Below, piece after piece: positions 1 to 7,261 of a DNA stretch of 15,407 nt; the first letter of the stretch is position 1; every line of letters begins with the position of its first letter. Source of the DNA: CAYMRB01 sp964392615. GTDB taxonomy: Bacteria > Planctomycetota > UBA8108. The stretch is from contig CAYMRB010000241.1 in NCBI GenBank assembly GCA_964392615.1, forward strand, positions 1-15,407, in the 5' to 3' direction. The notes under the pieces were generated by a model that was given only the letters and a program-made list of their open reading frames with translations, was not told the DNA's origin and ran no database searches. The translations under genes and the position numbers were made by a program.

Positions 1-56
1 CCGACTCCGACTCCGACACCGGCACCGACTCCGACTCCGACTCCGACTCCGACTCC
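1..56 (+). repeat. GACTCC hexanucleotide tandem repeat encoding Asp-Ser
   Basis: Nine in-frame six-base units are visible: GACTCC twice, one GACACC, one GGCACC, then GACTCC five times. They read as alternating Asp-Ser with one Asp-Thr-Gly-Thr interruption. The array is cut by the window edge, so its full length is unknown. It lies just ahead of the conserved LDADSSQQ segment that precedes Walker A of the helicase, so it is probably a flexible acidic linker. Because units are multiples of three, length change would keep frame. Confidence 0.85.
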
Positions 57-3000
57 CTCGACCGCGTGCTCGATCCCGCGTCGACGTTCCAGGTCCTCGA
101 CGCCGACTCGTCCCAGCAGGAGGCGATCCGGACCGTCCGCGATGGGGGCGACCTGGTTCTCGAGGGGCCGCCGGGAACGGGCAAGTCGCAGACGATCACG
201 AACGTCATCGCCGAGTGCCTGGCGGCCGGCAAGCGCGTGCTGTTCGTCAGCGAGAAGATGGCCGCGCTCGAGGTCGTCTACGGCCGGCTGCGCGAGGCGG
301 GCCTGGCCGACTTCTGCCTCGAGCTCCACAGCCGCCATGCGAGCAAGCGCCAGGTCGCCGATGAGCTGGGCCGGACGCTGGCCTTGACTCGCGACGGGGA
401 CGAGACCGACGGCGAGGCGTCGCTCGAACACCTGCGCGGAGTGCGCGAACGGCTCAACGGCTACGTCGACGAGCTGACCACGCCGCTCGAGCCGCTCGGC
501 ATGAGCCCGTACGAGTGCGTCGGACGTTGCGTCGCCCTACGCGGGGAGCGCGAGGTCGTGGCGACGCTGCCGGACGTCGGCGAGTGGACCGGCGGGCGGC
601 TCGACGACGCGATCGATCTGCTCGGGCGCACCGCGGGCGCGTGGCGCGCCGCGCGGGAGCGCTTCCCGGAACGCGACGTGCACCCATGGCGCGGATCGCG
701 TCTGGAGGCTCTCGGCTATCAGCTGTCGGTGACGCTCCGACGAGCGCTCGAGGGCGCGACCGGTGCGCTCGAGAAGCTCGACGCGACCTGTCCGCCGCTG
801 GCCGAGACGCTCGCGGCGTCGCCCCCCGCGACGATCGAGGCGGCGAAGGAGCTGGTCGAGCTGACGGACTCGCTCGCGCGTACGCCGCACCCGAGCCCCG
901 ACAGCCTGCGCGACCCGACGTGGGCTGGACCGGCGCACGAGGTCGTCGAGCTGATCCGGCACGTCGACGATCTGCGCGAACGGCTGGGCGCGCTCGGCCG
1001 CTACTGGCAGGAGGAGTTGCTCGACGCCGATCTCGACGGCCTCCAGGAACGACGACGCGTCAAACCCGGCCTCTTCCGCTGGCTACAGCCGTCCTGGTGG
1101 AAGGATCGCGGCGCGCTGAAGGCGCTCCTCGCCCCGAACTCGAAGCTGCCGGATCACGCGAGTCTCGTGCGCGATCTGCAGATCGCTCGTGAAGCGCGGA
1201 AGCTCCGCCAGCTGGTTCGCGACAGCGACGAACGGGGCCGCCGTCTCTTCGGCGCACGCTGGCAAGGCGCCGAGAGCGACACCGGCGAGCTGCGGCGCAT
1301 CGCCGATTGGATCGCGTCGTTCCGTCGGTTCATCGAGGGCGATACCGCGCAGGAACGACTGCGGCTCGCAGCGGACGGACTCGCGGACGTCGATCGCACG
1401 AGCGAGCGGGCGCGCGAAGTTCGCGCCATCCTCGACGCGTTTCGGACCGCGTGGGACGAGCTGGTCGAGGCCGCGCAGATCGACGCTGCCGCGTGTTTCG
1501 ACGTCGACCTCGACAGCGTACCGCTCGCCGACCTGCGCGCGCGCTTCGGCCACATGCGCGCCGAGATCGAGTCGCTGCACGATCTCGGACGCCAGACGAC
1601 GGCGGAGCGGGAGTGCCGGGAGACGGGCCTCGGCGACTTCCTCGAGGTCGCGCTGCGCGACGGCGTCGATCCCGACGCGCTGTCGACGACGTTCCAGCGG
1701 CTCTTCTTCTTCCTGTGGCTCGACTTCGCGTTCGATCAACGCGACGGCCTGCGACGGTTCAGCCGCGAGGAGCACCGCCGCGCGGTGCAGGAGTTCCGCG
1801 AGCTCGACCTCGAACAGCTCCGCCTGGCGCGGGAGCGCCTTCGCGCGCGCTTGCTGCAGTCGATGCCGGACGGCGATTGGGAAGCCTCGGCGCGCTCCGA
1901 GCTCGGCATCCTGCAGCGCGAGGTGCGTCGCAAGCGCGGACACAAGCCGATCCGCAAGCTGTTCCAGCTCATCCCGGAAGCCCTCGCGCGACTCAAGCCG
2001 TGCTTCCTGATGAGCCCGCTGTCGGTCGCGCAGTTCCTCGACCCTGGCGTCCTCGACTTCGATGTCGTGATCTTCGACGAGGCGAGCCAAATCTCGCCGG
2101 AGGACGCGGTGGGCGCGATCGCTCGCGGTCGCCAGCTCGTCGTGGTCGGCGACAGCCGGCAATTGCCGCCGACGACGTTCTTCTCCGGTGCGGGGCTGTT
2201 CGAGAGCGAAGAGGACGACGACACGCCGGACCTCGAGAGCATCCTCGACGAGTGCGTCGTCGCCGGATTCCCTCGACGCATGCTGCGGTGGCACTACCGC
2301 AGCCGCGACGAGACGCTCATCGCGTTCTCGAACCACCACTTCTACGAGGACCGGCTGCACACGTTCCCGAACGCGTTCCGCGGCGAGGGCTCCGGAGTCG
2401 AGTTCCGGCATCTCCCCGACGCGGTATACGACCGCGGCAAGTCGCAGAGCAACGCGCGCGAGGCGGAGGTCGTCGCACAGGCGGTCTTCGATCACTACCG
2501 CGAGCGGCCCGGTCTGTCGCTCGGCGTCGGGACGTTCAGCCAGGCGCAGCAGGTCGCGATTCTCGACCGCATCGAGGAGCTTCGCCGCCGCGACGAGAGC
2601 CTCGAGGAGCACTTCGACGACAACCGCCCCGAGCACTTCTTCGTCAAGAACCTCGAGAACATCCAGGGCGACGAGCGCGACGTGATCCTGCTGTCGGTCG
2701 GCTACGGGCGCGACGCATCGGGCAAGCTCCACCTGAACTTCGGACCGCTGAACAAGGCCGGTGGCGAGCGGCGGCTGAACGTGCTCGTGACGCGTGCGCG
2801 GCGGCAGCTCGTCGTGTTCAGCTCGATCCGCGGCTCGGACATCGATGAGTCGCGCGTCAGCAGCAAAGGCGGCCAGCTCCTGCGCCGCTACCTCGAGTAC
2901 GCCGAGATGGGCACAACCGGCGCGGGACCGATCGACGCGGACGATGACGTGGGCGGTGCATCGGCCGAGGGCTCGCTCGAGAGCTCGGTGCACGACGTCC

Positions 3001-3941
3001 TGCGCGCGGCCGGCCTCGAGGTCGAGACCAACGTCGGCCGCTCGCGACTGCGGCTCGATCTCGCGGTCCGCGAAGACGAATCGAGCGACCGCTTCCTGCT
3101 CGGCGTCGAATGCGACGGTCGGTCGTATCGATCGTCGGGCACGGCGCGCGATCGCGATCGGCTGCGCCAGCAGGTTCTCGAGGGGCTCGGGTGGCGCATC
3201 TACCGCATCTGGTCGCCGGAGTGGCTGCGCAGTCCGACGTCGGAGAGCGAGCGATTGCTCGCGGCGATCGAGGCGGCCCGCGCCGGCGACCTCGAGCCGG
3301 AGGTGCTCCCTCTGCTCGAGCGCACACGTCCCCCCGCGAGGAAGCGGCGTCGTCGGCGACGAAACGGTGACGACGGGCGTGAAGACGCCGCGAACGGTGC
3401 GGAGGTCGCCCCGTACGTCCTCGCCGAACTGAAGCCGGGCGGCGAGCCGGAGGAGTTCGACACAGCGACGCGCAAGATCGAGTCGCGATTGGTGCGCACC
3501 GTCCAGACGGAGTCGCCGATCCACATCGACGAGGCGACGCGTCGCGTCGCGAGCTGCTGGGGCATCACGCGACTCTCGCGGAACGTACAGGAGAAGATCG
3601 CGTCGATCGCCGGCAGCGCGGCCGAATCGGGCCGCATCGAGCAGCGCGACGCGTTCCTGTGGCGCGCCGGCGAGGATCGACCGACACCGCGTACCCGCAC
3701 CGACGATGGCGTGCCGCGCGAGCCGGAGCTGATCGCGCCGGAGGAAATCGCCGAGGCGGCATGGCTCGTCCTGTCACGCGAGCTGCGCGTCCGTCGCGAG
3801 GACCTCGTCGCGCGCGTCGCGAAGCTGCTCGGCTTCGCCCGCACGGGTCGACGTCTGCGCGAGCGCATCGGCATCGGCGTCGACCACCTGCTCGTCGAGC
3901 AGCGGGCGACGGAAAAAGACGGGGAGCTGCGGCCGATCTGA
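1..3941 (+). CDS. SF1 helicase with Vsr-like nuclease and DUF3320-type C-terminus (5' partial)
   Basis: Large superfamily 1 helicase/ATPase, incomplete at the left edge: the frame is open from base 3, with no stop before the first GTG (66). Residues are numbered from that GTG. Walker A GPPGTGKS is at 34-41, Walker B DEAS at about 671-674, motif III GDSRQLPPT at 695-703, the QGDERD motif at 867-872 and motif VI LNVLVTRAR at 904-912. A long charged, partly helical insert separates the first motifs from Walker B. Residues about 975-1060 form a Vsr/MTES_1575-type restriction-endonuclease-like domain with D998 and the VECDG motif (E1015, D1017). The tail from about 1115 resembles DUF3320. Relatives normally carry a DUF4011-type region before the helicase, which would lie off the window. 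Proteins of this layout are associated with anti-phage defence (from memory), so DNA or RNA remodelling plus cleavage is the likely role. It stands alone on the plus strand; no partner gene is visible. Confidence 0.88.
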   Translation, partial: DSDSDTGTDSDSDSDSDSLDRVLDPASTFQVLDADSSQQEAIRTVRDGGDLVLEGPPGTGKSQTITNVIAECLAAGKRVLFVSEKMAALEVVYGRLREAGLADFCLELHSRHASKRQVADELGRTLALTRDGDETDGEASLEHLRGVRERLNGYVDELTTPLEPLGMSPYECVGRCVALRGEREVVATLPDVGEWTGGRLDDAIDLLGRTAGAWRAARERFPERDVHPWRGSRLEALGYQLSVTLRRALEGATGALEKLDATCPPLAETLAASPPATIEAAKELVELTDSLARTPHPSPDSLRDPTWAGPAHEVVELIRHVDDLRERLGALGRYWQEELLDADLDGLQERRRVKPGLFRWLQPSWWKDRGALKALLAPNSKLPDHASLVRDLQIAREARKLRQLVRDSDERGRRLFGARWQGAESDTGELRRIADWIASFRRFIEGDTAQERLRLAADGLADVDRTSERAREVRAILDAFRTAWDELVEAAQIDAAACFDVDLDSVPLADLRARFGHMRAEIESLHDLGRQTTAERECRETGLGDFLEVALRDGVDPDALSTTFQRLFFFLWLDFAFDQRDGLRRFSREEHRRAVQEFRELDLEQLRLARERLRARLLQSMPDGDWEASARSELGILQREVRRKRGHKPIRKLFQLIPEALARLKPCFLMSPLSVAQFLDPGVLDFDVVIFDEASQISPEDAVGAIARGRQLVVVGDSRQLPPTTFFSGAGLFESEEDDDTPDLESILDECVVAGFPRRMLRWHYRSRDETLIAFSNHHFYEDRLHTFPNAFRGEGSGVEFRHLPDAVYDRGKSQSNAREAEVVAQAVFDHYRERPGLSLGVGTFSQAQQVAILDRIEELRRRDESLEEHFDDNRPEHFFVKNLENIQGDERDVILLSVGYGRDASGKLHLNFGPLNKAGGERRLNVLVTRARRQLVVFSSIRGSDIDESRVSSKGGQLLRRYLEYAEMGTTGAGPIDADDDVGGASAEGSLESSVHDVLRAAGLEVETNVGRSRLRLDLAVREDESSDRFLLGVECDGRSYRSSGTARDRDRLRQQVLEGLGWRIYRIWSPEWLRSPTSESERLLAAIEAARAGDLEPEVLPLLERTRPPARKRRRRRRNGDDGREDAANGAEVAPYVLAELKPGGEPEEFDTATRKIESRLVRTVQTESPIHIDEATRRVASCWGITRLSRNVQEKIASIAGSAAESGRIEQRDAFLWRAGEDRPTPRTRTDDGVPREPELIAPEEIAEAAWLVLSRELRVRREDLVARVAKLLGFARTGRRLRERIGIGVDHLLVEQRATEKDGELRPI

Positions 3942-3975
3942 GTCGGCCGGAAGCCTGCCGCTCTCGCGTCGACCC

Positions 3976-3999
3976 TGCGCGCGCATGCGCTCGTCGGCC
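3976..3999. repeat. 24-base exact direct repeat, copy 1 (intergenic)
   Basis: These 24 bases are identical, in the same orientation, to 8931-8954 inside the DUF1080/SGNH gene. Read on the minus strand, both encode ADERMRA. This copy lies in the short spacer between the convergent helicase and beta-propeller genes and contains the palindrome GCGCATGCGC. It may be a gene remnant or a coincidence of strong codon bias. Confidence 0.6.
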
Positions 4000-4022
4000 G
4001 CCACGTCCACGCCATCACCGCG

Positions 4023-4043
4023 TTCGGCGTGATGATCGCCGAG
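4023..4043. terminator. Hairpin between convergent genes (possible terminator)
   Basis: TCGGCG (4024-4029) and CGCCGA (4037-4042) pair perfectly around a seven-base loop, with a G-T pair extending the stem. It sits 11 bases beyond the stop of the minus-strand beta-propeller gene and about 80 bases beyond the helicase stop, so it could end transcription from either side. No T-run follows on either strand, so intrinsic termination is uncertain. Confidence 0.35.
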
Positions 4044-4053
4044 GTCTACGAGC

Positions 4054-7000
4054 TCACTTCCCCATGCACTGAATCGTCCCGTCTTCGAGCGAGACGTACA
4101 GATGTCCACCTGCCAGCGCGATGCTGTCCCACACCGGGGCCGCGTCGAGCTTGTACTTCCCGATCGTCTCCCCGCCGGCCGCCGTCAGCGCCAGCAGTTG
4201 CCCGCCCGACTTCCCGGCGTACGCGTCCTCGTACTGCTTCCAGGTAGGAACGCTGAACTTCATCTGCTCGCCGGCGACGAAGATCACGTCGCCCGCCTTG
4301 GCAAGCGCGCGGCCGTTGATGGGCAACGCGACCTTCAGACCGTTGCCCTGCAGCGAGTAGGAGCTCGTCCTGGGATCGAAGTACGCGTGGTTGTGTGACG
4401 ACTGGAAGCCCGCGACCGCGTACGTGTTCTGCCCGTCGCTGATCATGATGTCCTTGGGGTTGTTGGACCACCACGCGAACCGGTTGCTCAACACGAAGCC
4501 TGTGCGGTGCTGTACCCGCCGGTCCAGGAAGCCGCTCAGAGGCATCAGGCGGCTGGCGACAGAGGAGCTGTCGGCCAGGTCTGTGCCCAACACCCTGTGC
4601 CTGATGAAGATGTCCTTGCCGTCCGAGACCAGCAGGTCGTTCCGGAAGCCGGCCTGGACCTTCTCCGCGGGCGCTTTCTGCTTTCCCTTCTTCCTGCCCT
4701 TCCTCCTTCCGCCGCCGGGCGAGCGGTCGGTCGCCTTGAAGCCCACGGGGAAGCCGGTTCCCTTGGCGAACGGTCCGTAGGCCGCGCGGCTCTTCAGGAC
4801 CGCCCCGCTGGCCGGGTCGAGACAGTAGAGGAAGATCCCGCCATCGAGGTAGCTGCAGAGCCCGGCGGCCGCGTAGACCTTGTCGTCCAGCACGAGCACC
4901 GAGCCGGAGATCGGCCAGGCCGACTCCAGCTGGCCGAACGCGCACACCAGCCTGTCGGGAAGATCCTTGAAACGCCACGCCAACTCGCCATCCGTTGCCC
5001 TGACCGAGTAGAGCCAGCCGTCCCTGGACCCGAACAGCAGCAGGCCCTTATGGTAGGTTGGCGGCGAGTCGATGCGTCCGTCGGCGGTGAACGTCCATGC
5101 GGTCTTGCCGCTGGTGCTGCAGAGGGCGTGCAGCGTGTGGGTGTCGGGCGTGCAAACGTATACCTTGCCCCCTGCGACCGTGGCGGCTGTCGGACTCGCG
5201 GTGAGCTTCGTCTGCCACTTGACCCTGAGCTGTCCCGGCACCGGCGCTGCGGTCATGCCGCCGCGGTAGCGATTGCCGCGGTACGTCGGCCACTCGTCTT
5301 CCGCGGCCCGGGCTCCCGGCACGCCGCCGAAGGCGGGGCCTCTCTCGAGCCGCGTCTCACGCTCTATGGTGCCGGGGTCATTGGTCTCCGCGAGCTCTGG
5401 GTCCGCGCTATACGCGTTGAGTCCCCGCATCATCGGGCCCAGGCAGCACGTACACGAGTAGGGCGTGCTGTAGAGCAGCCCGTTAGCGGGAAGCACCCCC
5501 ACGCTGCACGTGCCGCGGGTCCAGTGATTCGGGTACTCGCGTTTCGATTCCAGGTCGAGGAAGTCCGCTCCACCCGTCTTGCTGTTGATGTAGAACTTCT
5601 TCGTGATGAAGTTTCGGTAGCAGCGGTCGTGGCTCATGGGGCCGGTGACCTGCTGGTTGATCGACTTGACCACCTTGCCGGTCTCGGCGTCGAGTCCCGT
5701 CGCGCCCTTGCCGCCTGTCCACACGATCCCGTTCACGCAGAACACGTCGACCGACGCCTGATAGTTGCCAGGCGCCTTGGCCTGCCAGAGGACCGTGCCG
5801 TCGGCGAGCGAGTAGGCGACGATCTCGCCGCCCTCCACCGCGAACGCCCTCTCGTCGGTGATGACGACGGTGTTCGGCATCGTGCCGGGCGTCTTGGAGT
5901 CGTGTCCGGACTTGTTGGAGATCGGCTTCTTCGTGCTCCAGAGTGACGCCCCGGTCCTCGGGTCGATGCAGAACATGCCTTCGCCGGTCTGGTAGACCGC
6001 GCGATGGCCTTTGACTGCGAAGGACGCGCCCGTGTAGTTGTTCAGCTCCTGCGTCTGCCAGAGCTTTCGTCCCGACTTCGCGTCGATCGCGACGATGGAA
6101 CTCACGGGGTTCTGCTTGTCGAGGATCTCCCGCGCGTAGCCCCTGCGGAAGCCGCTGCCGTTGAACGGTTCTCCAGGCGTCCCGCCCTTGCCGTTGGATT
6201 TCTTGTTTGTCTGGTTATAAGCCCCGGCGTTGAAGCGCTCTCCCACGTTCGCGAACAGAATGCCGCGATCGTACGCGACTTCCTGAACCGGAGAGAGCTC
6301 GCCGTAGGTCTTGATGGTCTTGCCCGTGGCCGCATCGAGAGCGGCGAGCGGCCCTTCGATCACCGGCGTGCAGTAGAGGACGTCGTCGGTCGCGACCATG
6401 CGCCTCTGCTGCTGCGTCGGCAAGGACTTGATGTAGACGGTGATCGACTCCCAGCGTTCGATTCTGCGTGTCCAGAGGGTTCGACCGTTGAAGGCGTCAC
6501 GCGCCACGTACATGAACCGCCCGGGCAGGAACGGGTTGTCGGGCAGGGCCCTGTCCTCGATCGAGAACAGGCGCCCGTTGCAGGTGACCATCTGCACTAC
6601 CGTGGCGATCCCCATGTGGGACCGGCTCCAGGTCGGCCCGTCCTTCCACTGTATCCGTCGCGGCGGCCCCACGACCGAGTCCATGGCAACGCCGTTGTTG
6701 TCCGCCTTGTTGAGGTACTGCGGCCACGTGTCGATGTCGCTCGGCCAGGGCTTGACCGTCTTCCGGCCGCCTATGACTGCCGTGCCCGTCGGCGTGAGGA
6801 CCCGCATCACCTCGTCGCGAGACACGCCGCCGAGCGTATCGGCGACCAGGAGGTTGATCATGTTGTCGGCGTACGGCAGGGACCTGCCGTCGTATCGCGC
6901 CACAGAAACCCGACCGTAGAGGTTCTTCGAGCCGATATACTCCCTGGCTTGTGAGACGTTGACGGCGCTCCCGTCCAGGCCGTGTACGAGACTGTTGTTT

Positions 7001-7146
7001 CCAGTCGCCATGTCGGCGGTCGCTCGCCCGTCGCCGCAGTTCAAGTGAACGACGATTCCACCCGTGACCCCGCTGTCCTGAACGTCGGCGGCCGAGCAGA
7101 CATGGGCGGCCAACGACATTGCTGCTGCCAGGGCTATTCGATTCAA
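4054..7146 (-). CDS. Secreted PQQ-type beta-propeller protein with N-terminal methyltransferase-like domain
   Basis: Protein of 1030 residues starting at TTG; GGAGG lies six bases upstream, which supports this start. Residues 1-19 look like a signal peptide (cleavage near CSA/AD). Residues about 27-130 resemble a class I SAM-dependent methyltransferase fold: a glycine loop LNCGDG at 35-40, an acidic second-strand residue D58 and a RVLTPTG segment near 115-121. From about 150 it follows a family of PQQ-like beta-propellers, with repeats such as ALDAATGK and a conserved His/Cys pattern (H506, C509, C547, C565, C567). A second propeller follows, beginning at WPTYRGN. A Lys/Arg-rich segment sits near 800-828. 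The family is common in planctomycetes and verrucomicrobia, and its substrate is unknown to me. Since SAM is not expected outside the cytoplasm, the first domain may be a binding fold rather than an enzyme. The DUF1080/SGNH gene ends 115 bases upstream. GC is visibly lower here than in its neighbours. Confidence 0.85.
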   Translation of the reverse strand: MNRIALAAAMSLAAHVCSAADVQDSGVTGGIVVHLNCGDGRATADMATGNNSLVHGLDGSAVNVSQAREYIGSKNLYGRVSVARYDGRSLPYADNMINLLVADTLGGVSRDEVMRVLTPTGTAVIGGRKTVKPWPSDIDTWPQYLNKADNNGVAMDSVVGPPRRIQWKDGPTWSRSHMGIATVVQMVTCNGRLFSIEDRALPDNPFLPGRFMYVARDAFNGRTLWTRRIERWESITVYIKSLPTQQQRRMVATDDVLYCTPVIEGPLAALDAATGKTIKTYGELSPVQEVAYDRGILFANVGERFNAGAYNQTNKKSNGKGGTPGEPFNGSGFRRGYAREILDKQNPVSSIVAIDAKSGRKLWQTQELNNYTGASFAVKGHRAVYQTGEGMFCIDPRTGASLWSTKKPISNKSGHDSKTPGTMPNTVVITDERAFAVEGGEIVAYSLADGTVLWQAKAPGNYQASVDVFCVNGIVWTGGKGATGLDAETGKVVKSINQQVTGPMSHDRCYRNFITKKFYINSKTGGADFLDLESKREYPNHWTRGTCSVGVLPANGLLYSTPYSCTCCLGPMMRGLNAYSADPELAETNDPGTIERETRLERGPAFGGVPGARAAEDEWPTYRGNRYRGGMTAAPVPGQLRVKWQTKLTASPTAATVAGGKVYVCTPDTHTLHALCSTSGKTAWTFTADGRIDSPPTYHKGLLLFGSRDGWLYSVRATDGELAWRFKDLPDRLVCAFGQLESAWPISGSVLVLDDKVYAAAGLCSYLDGGIFLYCLDPASGAVLKSRAAYGPFAKGTGFPVGFKATDRSPGGGRRKGRKKGKQKAPAEKVQAGFRNDLLVSDGKDIFIRHRVLGTDLADSSSVASRLMPLSGFLDRRVQHRTGFVLSNRFAWWSNNPKDIMISDGQNTYAVAGFQSSHNHAYFDPRTSSYSLQGNGLKVALPINGRALAKAGDVIFVAGEQMKFSVPTWKQYEDAYAGKSGGQLLALTAAGGETIGKYKLDAAPVWDSIALAGGHLYVSLEDGTIQCMGK

Positions 7147-7152
7147 GATGCG

Positions 7153-7157
7153 CCTCC
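7153..7157 (-). promoter_or_regulatory. Ribosome binding site deciding a TTG start
   Basis: On the minus strand GGAGG ends six bases before the TTG at 7146-7144. The good match and spacing, plus a signal peptide beginning right at this codon, make TTG the best start for the beta-propeller gene. Confidence 0.7.
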
Positions 7158-7261
7158 GTTGCGTCTTCTCGGAACTCCTGAGTACAGGACAGCGAATGCG
7201 TCGCGCTGCGCCGCAGGAACTGGGCGCGCCTCGCCTCCCGAACGTGCCTGAGAGGGCGCCT

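Noticed and set aside
1..56. CRISPR array
   Set aside because: The units are contiguous hexamers inside a reading frame with no spacers.
66..68. GTG at 66 as the true start of the helicase
   Set aside because: The frame is open to the left edge, and the family normally has a long region before this point.
1083..3524. Minus-strand open frame of 813 codons
   Set aside because: Antisense shadow of the helicase gene; composition is typical of codon-bias shadows and no motif is present.
3981..3990. Palindrome GCGCATGCGC as a terminator
   Set aside because: It has no loop and no T-run; it looks like a by-product of GC-rich coding-like sequence.
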